From Shewanella cyperi (lineage in GTDB: Bacteria; Pseudomonadota; Gammaproteobacteria; Enterobacterales; Shewanellaceae): a stretch of DNA of 64,000 bases. This document shows, piece by piece, positions 25,940 through 35,498 of this stretch (positions are counted from its first letter, which is position 1; each line of letters starts with the position of its first letter). The stretch is taken from positions 62,001 to 126,000 of the forward strand of contig NZ_CP071501.1 in assembly GCF_017354985.1 (NCBI RefSeq), read 5' to 3'. The translations under genes and the position numbers were made by a program. The notes under the pieces were generated by a model, which searched no databases, was not told the origin of the DNA, and saw only the letters and a program-made list of their open reading frames with translations.

Positions 25940-28900
25940 TTAGTCCTCTGCTGTACACATCCCTGTGGGGGACGTCACGTAGGGGGCGAGGATAGGCATC
26001 ATGCCCTTCATCACTTGCAGTGGCAGTGCGGAGGTGAAGCTGAAATCATCGGACTGACTGCCGGGGACGAAGGCGGTTAAGGTGCCGAAATAGTTGTCGC
26101 CGAGGTAGAACACAAAGGTGGCGGTGCGGTTCATCGCCAGGGTGGCCACTTTGCGGCCGTGCTGCATCTGGGTCACTATGCGGTTGTCACCTGTGCCAGT
26201 CTTGCCACCTATAGCCAGCTTGGTGCCTTTGTCATCAACAAAAATTCCCTTCAGGCGCCGCGCCGTGCCATTTTCCACCACATTGGCCAGGGCGGCCTTG
26301 AGTGCCCGCGCCACTTCCGGGCGCATCACCTGTTCCCCTTGGGGCGGCTGGTTCTGCAACTGAACCTCGTAGGGGGTATCGATGGCGAAATGCAGCTGAT
26401 TGATCCGCACAGTGGGCAGCCTGAAACCGTCGTTCTGGATGATCCCCATCAGCTCGGCCAGGGCCGCGGGCCTGTCACCTGAGCTGCCAAGGGCCGAACC
26501 CAGGGAGGGCACCATGGAGGCGAAGGGGTAGCCCCATTTCACCCAACGTTGGTGAATGTCGAGGAAGGCCTCGACCTCCAGCATCACCCGCACCCGCACA
26601 TCGCGGGCGTTCTTGTGACGGGTTTTAAACAGCCAGCGGTACACCTCCTGACGCTGGGCCTTGCTGGCCTCCTTGACCTGTTCCAGATCGGCATCGGGAT
26701 GCTGCAGCAGGTAATCGAGCACCCAGAGTTCCAGCGGGTGTACCCGCGCTATATAGCCTTGATCGGGCAGGTTATATTTATCCGGACCGTATTTGTTAAA
26801 AAGCTCCGTCAGGCGACGCTCGCTGTAACTGTGTTGCGACAGGCGCTGCTGCATAAATGCCCCGAAGGCCTTCAGGGACTCATAGGGTTGCAGGTAACGG
26901 TAAGCGGCGGAGAGTTGTTGCTCCGCCTGGGGCACGCCATCAAAGAAGGTGTCAAGGCGCTCATCCGGCGCCAGCTTTTTGTATTTGCGATAGAACTTGG
27001 TCACAAAGGTATTGCCTTCGCGGTCGGCAAAGACCCGCAGGTATTCGTCCCGCTTGGGATCTTTATCGTTACGCAGCAGTTGGGCCATATTGCCCTCGTT
27101 TCTCATACTGCTGCTGTAATTGACTATGTCCCGCATCAGGCGCACAAAGGGCAGGTTAATGGAGTCCTGCAGCGCCTGGTACAGGCTCGGGGTCTGTAGA
27201 TCCTCGGCCTTTTTAAAGTTACTGAAAACGTGCAGGCCGCCGCCGGTAAAGAATTGCTCCCGGGGTGAAGCGGAATATTGCCGCTGCAGGGCGGCGTCGA
27301 GCATGGGCTCAAGACTGCGGTCGGGGTGCGCAATCAGATAATCTATGGCCCAGCGGGTCAGCTGATCTTTGGGCTCTATGGTGACCCCTTCCAACTCAAT
27401 GATGTGCCAGTCGGCATACTTGGCGTGGATCTCGGCGATGATGTCCAGATAGGTGGACAGCACCCGCAGTTTGGCGGTGGAGCCCAGTTCCAGCTTACTG
27501 CCTTCGTTGATATCGAAAGGTTGCACTGTGCTGTCGGTTTGCACTCGTACCTGATTGGCGCCCGGGGTGCGCTCGTAGAGGGTGAAACTGTAGAGCACGT
27601 TTGCGAGTTGGCTGGGTTGCAACAAACGTTCACCCAGCAGGCCCATGCGTTCGGCTGTGGCGGTTTGGCTCAGGCTGCGCAGGTAGCGACTGACGCTTTG
27701 CTGCAGCTCACTGTGCAGGCTGCTGTTGACCCTGAGGTCGAGGCGATCCAACTCGAACAGTTCCGCATTGAGCATGCCGGCGGTGCGGATCCTGATGGTG
27801 TTGATGCCCTTGTCGGCTTCGGTCTGAATATTGCGTTGCGGTTTGCCCCGGGCAAAGTGCAGCGCTTGTCCCAGGGCGGCATCCCTGAGATCCGGCTCTA
27901 TCAGGCCGTGGCGGGCGAGCAGTCTCAGGTGGCTGTCGACCAGGTTTTCAAGATCATCATGGCCTTGCAGCAAATAATAGGACGGGCGGCGCTGGGCTAT
28001 CATCAGGGCCAGCACTTGACGGAATACCTGACCACGCTCCGCACCGTTGGCCTGGCTCTGGGGCGAGGCCAGCAAGCGGTTGGCGGCATCGAAGTCTGTG
28101 CCAAACCAGGCCCACAGGCCATCGCCTATGCCGTGCACCTCGCCATGGTTGGGGGCAGAGGCCAGGGGGACTGTATTCAGGTAGTCCTGCACTATCCGCT
28201 TGCGCGCGGGGCCGGTCTTTTCCCCCTGCTGATATACCCGCACACTGGCGGAGCCTATCTGCAATAGCTTGTCCTTGATGCTTGAGGTCAGCCCCTGGGG
28301 CGAATGACGGAATTTCTCGATCTGGGTTGCCAGGGTGCTGCCACCGGAGGTGGGCACATCCAGCCCCAGCATTTCCGCTATCTGGCTCAGGCCGGCGACC
28401 ACAAAGCGCGGCCAGTCCATGACAGGGTTGAGCTTCTCTTCTTCGGTCCACAGATCCCGGTTTTCAATAAACAGCAGGGTGTTGACTATCTCGTCGGGGA
28501 TCTTGTCCTCATTGCCATAGACGCGTTTGGGGTAGCGGAACTCATACAGGTCGCGGTTGCGGCAGTCCAGCAAGGTCAGTCCCGATTGCGCCTTCTCACG
28601 GTAAGGCGGGAAGAAGCCCCACTGGGCATACTGTTGCAGGGCCGGTGAAAAGGCCACCTGGCGGGTCACCTGGAAGTGACGCTGCAGCAGCCTGTCGATA
28701 TAGGAGGGCAGCTTGCTGTAGCCGTGGCGCTCATCGAAGGGGCCGTAATCGGGATAGCTGACCGCCTGGGTTGGCTCCGGCTTTAACTCATAGGTCAGCT
28801 CACTGGCATAGCGGCTGAGGTACTTGGCCTGGTAATAGGAGGTTTGGATTTCCTGGGCAATGAGGACTGCCAGACACAGCAGGAGCGTGAAAAACAACAA

Positions 28901-28972
28901 CCAGACGCGGCCCCGGGATCTGGCCTTGAGCTCGGCTAACGGCGGACGGGGTCTGTGGTTGTCGTACCTCAT
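25940..28972 (-). CDS. Class A penicillin-binding protein-like bifunctional murein synthase
   Basis: A 1010-residue protein with a short cytoplasmic N-terminus, one membrane anchor (about residues 25-43) and a long periplasmic part. The GT51 glycosyltransferase region holds FIENRDLW (Glu170 at the expected catalytic position) and GGSTLATQIEKF. The transpeptidase region has STAK (Ser498, Lys501), candidate SxN at DSINLP, and KTGTG (Lys924). It should polymerise and crosslink glycan strands. It is longer than E. coli PBP1a/1b/1c, and the ENRDLW form differs from the usual EDxxFxxH. The ATG at 28972 was chosen because it precedes the anchor; a 49-residue upstream extension is not typical. Confidence 0.85.
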   Translation of the reverse strand: MRYDNHRPRPPLAELKARSRGRVWLLFFTLLLCLAVLIAQEIQTSYYQAKYLSRYASELTYELKPEPTQAVSYPDYGPFDERHGYSKLPSYIDRLLQRHFQVTRQVAFSPALQQYAQWGFFPPYREKAQSGLTLLDCRNRDLYEFRYPKRVYGNEDKIPDEIVNTLLFIENRDLWTEEEKLNPVMDWPRFVVAGLSQIAEMLGLDVPTSGGSTLATQIEKFRHSPQGLTSSIKDKLLQIGSASVRVYQQGEKTGPARKRIVQDYLNTVPLASAPNHGEVHGIGDGLWAWFGTDFDAANRLLASPQSQANGAERGQVFRQVLALMIAQRRPSYYLLQGHDDLENLVDSHLRLLARHGLIEPDLRDAALGQALHFARGKPQRNIQTEADKGINTIRIRTAGMLNAELFELDRLDLRVNSSLHSELQQSVSRYLRSLSQTATAERMGLLGERLLQPSQLANVLYSFTLYERTPGANQVRVQTDSTVQPFDINEGSKLELGSTAKLRVLSTYLDIIAEIHAKYADWHIIELEGVTIEPKDQLTRWAIDYLIAHPDRSLEPMLDAALQRQYSASPREQFFTGGGLHVFSNFKKAEDLQTPSLYQALQDSINLPFVRLMRDIVNYSSSMRNEGNMAQLLRNDKDPKRDEYLRVFADREGNTFVTKFYRKYKKLAPDERLDTFFDGVPQAEQQLSAAYRYLQPYESLKAFGAFMQQRLSQHSYSERRLTELFNKYGPDKYNLPDQGYIARVHPLELWVLDYLLQHPDADLEQVKEASKAQRQEVYRWLFKTRHKNARDVRVRVMLEVEAFLDIHQRWVKWGYPFASMVPSLGSALGSSGDRPAALAELMGIIQNDGFRLPTVRINQLHFAIDTPYEVQLQNQPPQGEQVMRPEVARALKAALANVVENGTARRLKGIFVDDKGTKLAIGGKTGTGDNRIVTQMQHGRKVATLAMNRTATFVFYLGDNYFGTLTAFVPGSQSDDFSFTSALPLQVMKGMMPILAPYVTSPTGMCTAED

Positions 28973-29393
28973 CTCTGGCAAAGGATTATGCAAAACAGCT
29001 CCCAAAAACAACTTCCCAAAACAACTCAATAGTGGCCCGGATAACGACCGCACGGCGGTCTGTCCCTCGGTTGAACAGCGCTTGGCCTGTTGCGCACTGT
29101 TCTTCCTGTTGATCGTCATTGCCGAAGGGGCGGGTCAATTTTGACTTCTGCCGTGAGATCAATCGCTATTTTAATGAGTTAATCTGACGCCAAATAGGGG
29201 GGGCGATAAAAATACTCGTCCTTGAACCTGCCGGCGCCGGCTTGTTGGGGAAGTGTAGCAGCGTACTGTGATTGCCGGCTGCCGCCTGGCGTTGATAGCG
29301 CTATGCTGTGGTGCCCTTGGCGGCAGTCGAACGGGGCTAAAGGTGCGTCGGTTACCTGTACACGGCTTGACTGAAAAGACTGATAAATGTCTT
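28973..29393. other. Gap upstream of the PBP gene
   Basis: About 420 bases between the PBP start and the hutI terminator. I see no open frame with plausible codon use and no repeat or structured RNA that I can support. The PBP promoter should be here, on the minus strand, but no clear -35/-10 pair stands out. Confidence 0.4.
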
Positions 29394-29422
29394 AAAAACA
29401 AAAGGGTGCCATAAAGGCACCC
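29394..29422 (-). terminator. Intrinsic terminator after hutI
   Basis: GGGTGCC and GGCACCC (29404-29410 and 29416-29422) form a 7-bp stem. On the minus strand it is followed by TTTTGTTTTT. Confidence 0.85.
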
Positions 29423-29442
29423 TCTGCTCGGCAAGGTCTAAG

Positions 29443-30681
29443 TTATTGGTGGATAACTTTGCCAGCCTTGACCACATCCACCAGGGGATTCACTCCGTAG
29501 GAATAGGCCAGCTCCGCCGGAGTGGTGATATTCCACAGGCAGAAGTCTGCCTGCATCCCCTCACGGATAATCCCAACGCTGTGCTCGCGGCCCAGGGCCA
29601 TGGCGGCATTGCAGGTGACACCCTTGAGTGCCTCTTCCGGCGTCAGGCGGAACAGGGTGCAGCCCATGTTCAGCATCAGCAGGGTGGAGCACAGGGGTGA
29701 GGAGCCGGGATTGAAATCGCTGGCCAGCACCATGGGCACACCGTACTGGCGCAGCAGGTCGATTGGGGGCAGCTTGGTTTCCCGCAGGAAGTAGAAGGCG
29801 CCCGGCAGCAGCACGGCGCAGGTGCCGCTTTGGGCTATGGCCTTGACCCCGGCCTCGTCCAGATACTCTATATGGTCCACCGACTTGGCACCGAGACGCG
29901 CCGCCAGTTCGCTGCCGCCGAGGTTACTGAGCTGCTCGGCATGCAGCTTGATGTCCATGCCGAGGGCTTGGGCGGCGGTCAGTACCCGCTCTGTCTGCTC
30001 AAGGTTAAAGGCGATGTTTTCGCAGAACACGTCGGCGGCATCGGCCAGCTGTTCGGCGGCCACAGCCGGCAGCATTTCGTTCACCACCAGATCCACGTAG
30101 GCATCGGCGGCGCCGTCACCCAAGGCCTTGAACTCGGGCGGAATCGCGTGGGCACCGAGGAAGGTGGTGACCACGTCCACATGGTGGTGGGCGCCGAGTT
30201 CGCGGGCGACCCGCAGCAGCTTGAGTTCGGTATCCAGATCCAGGCCATAGCCGGACTTGATTTCGACCGTGGTGACCCCTTCCCTGGCCAGAGCATTGAG
30301 GCGGCGGCGGGCGAGGTCAAACAGCTCGGCCTCTTCAGCCTCGCGGCAGGCCTTGACCGTGCTGACTATGCCGCCACCGGCGCGGGCGATTTCTTCATAG
30401 CTGGCGCCCTGCAGCCGCAATTCAAATTCGTTGGCCCTGTTGCCGGCAAACACCAGATGGGTGTGGGCATCGATGAGACCCGGAGTGATCCAGCCGCCCT
30501 TGCCGCGATAAACCGGGGTCGCCAGGGCATCGAAGCTGGGCAGTTCGCTGCGCTTGCCAAGCCAGGCAATTTTGCCGTCCTTCACCGCCAGCGCTGCATC
30601 CGTGATGGCACCGTAAGCTTCGGTTATGGCAGCGTCCATGGTGGCGATATTGATATCAATCCAAACCTGATCCCAAGACAT
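29443..30681 (-). CDS. hutI: Imidazolonepropionase, histidine degradation
   Basis: A 412-residue amidohydrolase that opens the ring of 4-imidazolone-5-propionate to N-formimino-glutamate, the third step of histidine breakdown. Signatures are [38 protein letters not shown], the later [13 protein letters not shown] zinc/substrate segment, and [21 protein letters not shown]. Length and order match HutI. The ATG at 30681 follows GGAG; an upstream extension of 23 residues runs through the HutC operator and is excluded. hutU and hutH are not in the window. It is divergent from hutC. Confidence 0.95.
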   Translation of the reverse strand: MSWDQVWIDINIATMDAAITEAYGAITDAALAVKDGKIAWLGKRSELPSFDALATPVYRGKGGWITPGLIDAHTHLVFAGNRANEFELRLQGASYEEIARAGGGIVSTVKACREAEEAELFDLARRRLNALAREGVTTVEIKSGYGLDLDTELKLLRVARELGAHHHVDVVTTFLGAHAIPPEFKALGDGAADAYVDLVVNEMLPAVAAEQLADAADVFCENIAFNLEQTERVLTAAQALGMDIKLHAEQLSNLGGSELAARLGAKSVDHIEYLDEAGVKAIAQSGTCAVLLPGAFYFLRETKLPPIDLLRQYGVPMVLASDFNPGSSPLCSTLLMLNMGCTLFRLTPEEALKGVTCNAAMALGREHSVGIIREGMQADFCLWNITTPAELAYSYGVNPLVDVVKAGKVIHQ

Positions 30682-30737
30682 GATGACTCCTGTGTAGTGA
30701 CGGGCGGCGGTTAATTTTAGGGGCTTGCTTGTGGTTG

Positions 30738-30751
30738 CTTGTATATACAAG
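30738..30751. promoter_or_regulatory. Predicted HutC operator
   Basis: CTTGTATATACAAG is a perfect 14-base palindrome in the hutI-hutC divergent gap. It matches the TGTA-N2-TACA type site bound by HutC in pseudomonads. It lies 57 bases upstream of hutI and 79 bases upstream of hutC, so it can control both. Urocanate should release HutC, by analogy with studied HutC proteins. Confidence 0.85.
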
Positions 30752-30829
30752 CTAGGATTATAGCCGACATTTCAGATTGGGATAAAGGGACCGGGCCCGG
30801 CAAAATGCAGCGGCCCGCCAGGAAGAGTG

Positions 30830-31534
30830 ATGGTCACTGCCAAGTTCGCGGAAATCAAACAATACATTATCGCCCGCATCGAATCAGGTGAGTGGGAAGA
30901 GCACGCCCGGGTTCCCTCGGAGAACCAGTTGGCGGAGCAGTTTGGCTGCAGCCGCATGACCGCCCGCCGCGCCCTGACCGAGCTGGTGGACGCCGGGGTG
31001 CTGGAGCGCTCCCAGGGGCTGGGCACCTTTGTGGCCTCACTCAAATCCCAGTCGCCCATGTTGTCGATTCGCAATATCGCCGATGAAATCAAGGACAGGG
31101 GCCACGGTTACAGCGTGCGGGTACTGGAGCTGACGACCATGGAAGCCAGCGCACCCATCGCCATCGCGCTGGGGCTGGAGACCGGCAGTGCCGTGTTCTA
31201 TTCTGTGCTGGTCCACTGCGAGCAGGGCTTGCCGTTGCAGTTGGAAGAGCGCTTTGTTAACCCCGGTCTCATCCCCGACTATCTGGCCCAAGACTTCAGC
31301 CATCTCACGCCCCACGAATACCTGTCGCGGGTGGCGCCGCTCACCGAGGCGCGCCACACCATAGAGGCCATAGTGCCCAAGGAGCAGGTGCAACGGCGCC
31401 TGGAGATCCCCGCCTCCGAGCCCTGTCTGCAGATCATCCGCCGCACCTGGTCACGCCAGGGGGTGGTCAGCTTCGCCCGCCTGATACACCCCGGCAGCCG
31501 CTTCCGCCTCGGCGGCCATTTGACCTTTAAGTAA
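30830..31534 (+). CDS. hutC: Histidine utilization repressor HutC (GntR family)
   Basis: A 234-residue regulator. The N-terminal GntR winged helix (FAEIKQYIIARIESGEWEEHARVPSENQLAEQFGCSRMTARRALTELVDAGVLERSQGLGTFV) is followed by a UTRA effector domain that binds urocanate in known HutC proteins. The divergent hutI and the palindromic HutC-type operator between them make the assignment firm. The ATG at 30830 is favoured over GTG at 30827, because AGGAAG is too close to the latter. Confidence 0.94.
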   Translation: MVTAKFAEIKQYIIARIESGEWEEHARVPSENQLAEQFGCSRMTARRALTELVDAGVLERSQGLGTFVASLKSQSPMLSIRNIADEIKDRGHGYSVRVLELTTMEASAPIAIALGLETGSAVFYSVLVHCEQGLPLQLEERFVNPGLIPDYLAQDFSHLTPHEYLSRVAPLTEARHTIEAIVPKEQVQRRLEIPASEPCLQIIRRTWSRQGVVSFARLIHPGSRFRLGGHLTFK

Positions 31535-31772
31535 GCTGGGGATTCGGTTTGGGTATGGAGCCACACCCTGCATGTTGGCGGGGCCTTTTTCCGTATCCGG
31601 GTACGGCGCGGGAAACACTGTATTCAGTACGGCAGCGGCTATATAGCCAAGAGATTGATGCCTAAGCTGATTTCCATACCAGCCTTAGCCGGGAATGACC
31701 GGGAAGCCTTTGCCAAAGTAGGTCTTTGTCGCTAGCATAGATGATTGATTTGTTCCCCTGACCGGATCCTTT

Positions 31773-34271
31773 GTGCCGAAACTGCCAAGACTGCCGCTGG
31801 CCCTGATAGTGCCTGTAAGTGTACTGCTGATATACCTGTGCCTGGTCACGGGCGAGTTTCTTTATGAGCAGCAGCAACTCAGGGACACGGCGGCGACCGA
31901 GCAGACGGCCCAAATCCGCTCGCAGATGTTCCGTTTGCAGCACATAGTGGAATCGGCGCTGGCGGTCCATGATGAAGAGCGCATCGAGCAGGAAGTCTCC
32001 CTGGCCAGTACGGATCTGAACCTGATGGTGCTGGTACTGCTGGATAACAGCAGTGCCATTCGTTATGCCAACCACATAGTCTGGCAGGGCAGCCGGGCCC
32101 GGCTGGTGATCGATGGTTATGAGCCAGCCCGCCATGAGCAGGTGGTTCAGGGCGGCACGCCTTGGGTGGCGGTTAATCCCGAGCGCCTGTCGGTGCAGGC
32201 CTATTACCCTATCAAAAATTCCGATCCCGGCCGCTTCGGTGAAGTGGAACTCATTTATCTCGAATACGATCTGTCCGCGGCCTTTAACGGTGCCCTCGAT
32301 CAGTTGCAGCAGCGCTTTTTGCGCATCTGGGGTGTCGGCGCCCTGTTGATTTTGGTGTTGCTGGCGCTGCTGCATGTTACCGGCATTCGCCCCCTGCGAT
32401 TGCTGGCCAGGGCGGCCGCCAATCCTTCCACCGATGCGTTTGCCCGCCCAATCCCCCTGGCTTCCAGCGAAATTTTCCAGTTGCAGGGCTATCTGGGGGA
32501 AACCCAGAGCCGTCTTGAGCGCACGGTAAAACAGCTCAGGGACTGCGAGCAGCGTTGGCTGTTTGCAGTGGAAGGCTCCCATAACGGCATCTGGGATTGG
32601 CAATTGGCCAGTGATGAACTGTTCCTGTCCGATCGCTGGAAGGACATGCTGGGCTATGGCCCATCTGAGCTCAGCAGCGAATACCAAAGCTGGGAGTCGC
32701 GGATCCATCCCGAAGACAAGGACAAGGTTTTGCAGGCTCTCTATGGCTACCTCAATGGTGAGTCAGAGGTGTATGAGAGCGTGCACCGTATGCGCCATAA
32801 ACAGGGCCATTATATTTGGGTGCTCGACCGCGGCATGCTGGTGGAATGGGATGAGCAGGGCAAACCGGCACGCCTTATCGGTACCCACAGGGACATCTCG
32901 GACGAGGTGCGCAACCAGCAGGCCATAGCCCATCAGGCCAATCACGATCCTTTGACCAATCTGGCCAACCGTCGCGCCGTGATGGACGCCTTGTATGACT
33001 TCCAGCAGGGCAGTGGCCGCAAGACGGTCACCCGTAAACGCCTTGGCGCCCTGATGCTGATTGATTTGGATAACTTCAAGATAATCAACGATGCCCTGGG
33101 GCATCATCACGGTGATCGGCTGCTTATCCAGGTGGCGGCCCGCTTGGCGGGGGCCTTTTCGGGCAATGCGCTGGTGGCACGCCTGGGTGGGGATGAGTTT
33201 GCCGTGGTGGTCCTGGATGTGTCCGAAACGCCGGAAGCGGCCGCCAAGCGCGCCCTTAATTTGGCGGGGCAAATACGGCAACTGATCGCCCGCAGTTTCA
33301 ACCTGGCCGATCAGCAGCTGAATGTCTCTGCCAGTGTCGGTGTATGTCTGTTCGATAACCAACAGCCCCAGGAACCGGCACAATTGCTGCGGCAGGCCGA
33401 TATGGCCATGTACGAGGCCAAGGAAAGCGGTCGTGACGGTTGCGCCCTCTACAGCCCGGAACTGGATGACAAGGCGTCCCGCAACCTGTGGATGCAGAAC
33501 GAGCTGCGCCATGCCATCTCCCGTGCCGAGCTGTTCCTGGTGTTTCAGCCCATAGTCGATGCCCGTGGTGAACTGGTGTGTGCCGAGGTACTGCTGCGCT
33601 GGCAACATCCGGAGAAGGGCTTGATTTCGCCGGCGGAATTTATCCCCGTGGCCGAGGGCAGCGGCCTGATCGTGGAGATAGGCCAGTGGGTGTTGCTGGA
33701 GGTTTGCCGGGTCATTAAGCGCCTGGAGGCTCAGGGCTGTGAGGTGCCGCCGATGGCGGTCAACATCAGTGCCCGGCACTTCAACCAGCAGGAATTCGCC
33801 GAGCGTCTGATTGCCCTGCTCAAGGGGCAGCAGGTGATGCCGCAGCAACTGGAGCTGGAGCTGACCGAATACGCGCTGCTGACCAACCTGAAGCTTATCA
33901 GCGAGCGGATGCAGATTCTGCGGCAGGCGGGTATTTCCATCGCCATCGACGATTTCGGCACCGGTTACAGCTCCCTGAGTTATCTGCAGAGTTTGCCGCT
34001 GTCACGGCTTAAGCTGGATGCGGCCTTTGTCAGCCGCATCGGCAGCAGCGACGCCGCCGACGCCATAGTCAGGGCCATCATAGACATGGCCCACAGTCTC
34101 CGCTTGGCCGTGGTGGCCGAAGGGGTGGAAACCCAATTGCAGCGGGATTTCCTTGATCAACTGCAGTGCGACTTCTTCCAGGGCTACCTGTTCAGCAAAC
34201 CCATAGGGGAAGCCGAATTTGCCGCCCGTCTCGGCGCCGAAACCTTTACCCAGCCTCAGGCCACGGCCTGA
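31773..34271 (+). CDS. Membrane PAS-GGDEF-EAL (EVL) cyclic di-GMP protein
   Basis: An 832-residue inner-membrane protein. Two membrane segments (about 9-27 and 187-209) enclose a periplasmic sensor domain. A PAS domain (about 265-385) follows, then a GGDEF domain with an intact GGDEF (472-476), and an EAL domain whose signature reads EVL (605-607). EVL is a known active variant, and the second metal/catalytic segment DDFGTGYSSL (Asp726, Asp727) is intact. The protein could therefore make and break cyclic di-GMP. It starts with GTG; an in-frame TGA lies eight codons upstream and no nearer ATG exists. Its 3' end lies in a repeat region. Confidence 0.92.
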   Translation: MPKLPRLPLALIVPVSVLLIYLCLVTGEFLYEQQQLRDTAATEQTAQIRSQMFRLQHIVESALAVHDEERIEQEVSLASTDLNLMVLVLLDNSSAIRYANHIVWQGSRARLVIDGYEPARHEQVVQGGTPWVAVNPERLSVQAYYPIKNSDPGRFGEVELIYLEYDLSAAFNGALDQLQQRFLRIWGVGALLILVLLALLHVTGIRPLRLLARAAANPSTDAFARPIPLASSEIFQLQGYLGETQSRLERTVKQLRDCEQRWLFAVEGSHNGIWDWQLASDELFLSDRWKDMLGYGPSELSSEYQSWESRIHPEDKDKVLQALYGYLNGESEVYESVHRMRHKQGHYIWVLDRGMLVEWDEQGKPARLIGTHRDISDEVRNQQAIAHQANHDPLTNLANRRAVMDALYDFQQGSGRKTVTRKRLGALMLIDLDNFKIINDALGHHHGDRLLIQVAARLAGAFSGNALVARLGGDEFAVVVLDVSETPEAAAKRALNLAGQIRQLIARSFNLADQQLNVSASVGVCLFDNQQPQEPAQLLRQADMAMYEAKESGRDGCALYSPELDDKASRNLWMQNELRHAISRAELFLVFQPIVDARGELVCAEVLLRWQHPEKGLISPAEFIPVAEGSGLIVEIGQWVLLEVCRVIKRLEAQGCEVPPMAVNISARHFNQQEFAERLIALLKGQQVMPQQLELELTEYALLTNLKLISERMQILRQAGISIAIDDFGTGYSSLSYLQSLPLSRLKLDAAFVSRIGSSDAADAIVRAIIDMAHSLRLAVVAEGVETQLQRDFLDQLQCDFFQGYLFSKPIGEAEFAARLGAETFTQPQATA

Positions 34272-34560
34272 GCTCATGGCCTAAGTCAAGCAGGATTCGA
34301 AGAAGGCCGGCATGACCACCGGCTCCTGGGGGCCTAAGGCTTCTCCCTGTTTCAGGCCACTGCCTGAGCCAAGAAGGATTCGATAAGGTCATCACGACTT
34401 TCAGGTCCTTGGTATCGAGGCCTATTCCCAGTTTCAGGTCACTGCCTGAGCCAAGCAGGATTCGAAGAAGGCCGGCATGACCACCGGCGCCTGGGGGCCT
34501 AAGGCTTTTCCCTTTTTCAGGCCACTGCCTGAGCCAGATGGGGCTCGAAGAAGGCCAGCA
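34255..34560. repeat. Degenerate tandem repeats between the GGDEF/EAL gene and pldB-like gene
   Basis: Four related segments start with a TCAGGYCAC-GCCTGAG-type core at about 34257, 34351, 34433 and 34517. Each is followed by an AGGATTCGA/GGCTCGA segment and, in three, by GAAGGCC(G/A)GCATG. The fourth copy is the last 44 bases of the downstream hydrolase gene, and the first overlaps the stop of the GGDEF/EAL gene. The spacing is about 80-95 bases. The gap therefore seems built from duplicated gene ends. Confidence 0.75.
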
Positions 34561-35491
34561 TGGCGTCCAGGGTCTGTGCCCGGGGCACATCATTTTCCAT
34601 AAACAGTTCATGCTTGGCGTTGGCGATATTAACCAGCTGACAGCGCCCCCCCACGGCCCGTTTCTGGGCCTCGTTATCCACTATGCTGTCTTCGTCCGCC
34701 TGCAGGATCAGTAGCGGTATCTTGCTCTCCCGTGCCGCCAGCACACTGGCATCGCAGGCGTCGAGGGCCTCCAGTAACCAGCGGTTGGTGGGTGAGCCCA
34801 GTTGCAGCTGCGGATTGGCCTGGTACAGGGCGCGGTAATCATCATATCTCTCGCGGCAATGGGTCAGGTCATTCTTGGCGAACGGCGTAGCCTCGTAATC
34901 GCCGCCACCGAGAATATAGTTGGGCTGGCCCTTGTCACTGCTGTCGAGCTTGTGTGCCAGCCAGCGGATAAACACCTTGCTCATGGGCAGGCGAATACCG
35001 TACATGGGGGCCGAAAAAGCCGCTGCCAGGAATTGGCCGCCATGGCGCTCCAGGTACAGACTGCCGATACAGCCTCCCATGGAATGGCCGCTCAGCAGCA
35101 GCGGGCCCTCGGCCCGAGGCAGCACCAGTTTGTCCATAAAGATTTTAAAATCATCAATATAGTCATCAAATCGGGCGACGTGGCCCTGATGGGGATTGGC
35201 GGTTAAGCGGGAGGAAAGTCCCTGGCCCCTATGGTCGAGGGCGTACAGGCTATAACCCTTGTCATGGAGTTCGGCGAACAGCTCCAGGTATTTCACGAAC
35301 GACTCTACCCGGCCATTGCTGAATACCAGGGTCGCCCGCGGCCGGGGATGACGCAGTTCCATGGCGCAAATCTCGACTCCGGGGGCCGTGGTCAGGCGCT
35401 GCATGTAAATTTGCTCCGCTAGCGGCTTGAACGCCGCCGGCAGTTGCATACTTGTGTCTGCCAGAGACTGGGTAAACATCTTGTCGCTCAT
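34517..35491 (-). CDS. pldB: Alpha/beta hydrolase, lysophospholipase L2 (PldB)-like
   Basis: A 324-residue serine hydrolase. DHRGQGLSSR, then LLLSGHSMGGCIGSLYL with the GHSMGG nucleophile elbow, LLILQADEDSIVDN and the late KHELFMENDVPR with the catalytic-type His match the PldB monoacylglycerol/lysophospholipase-like family. No signal peptide is visible. The ATG at 35491 begins MSDKMFTQS; it lies only seven bases after the stop of the upstream minus-strand DUF885 gene region. Its last codons take part in the repeat array downstream. Confidence 0.83.
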   Translation of the reverse strand: MSDKMFTQSLADTSMQLPAAFKPLAEQIYMQRLTTAPGVEICAMELRHPRPRATLVFSNGRVESFVKYLELFAELHDKGYSLYALDHRGQGLSSRLTANPHQGHVARFDDYIDDFKIFMDKLVLPRAEGPLLLSGHSMGGCIGSLYLERHGGQFLAAAFSAPMYGIRLPMSKVFIRWLAHKLDSSDKGQPNYILGGGDYEATPFAKNDLTHCRERYDDYRALYQANPQLQLGSPTNRWLLEALDACDASVLAARESKIPLLILQADEDSIVDNEAQKRAVGGRCQLVNIANAKHELFMENDVPRAQTLDAMLAFFEPHLAQAVA

Positions 35492-35498
35492 AACACCA

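Noticed and set aside
34246..34611. A 121-codon minus-strand frame with internal peptide repeats
   Set aside because: The peptide repeat simply reflects the DNA repeats derived from the gene end; frame overlaps the pldB-like gene in another phase.
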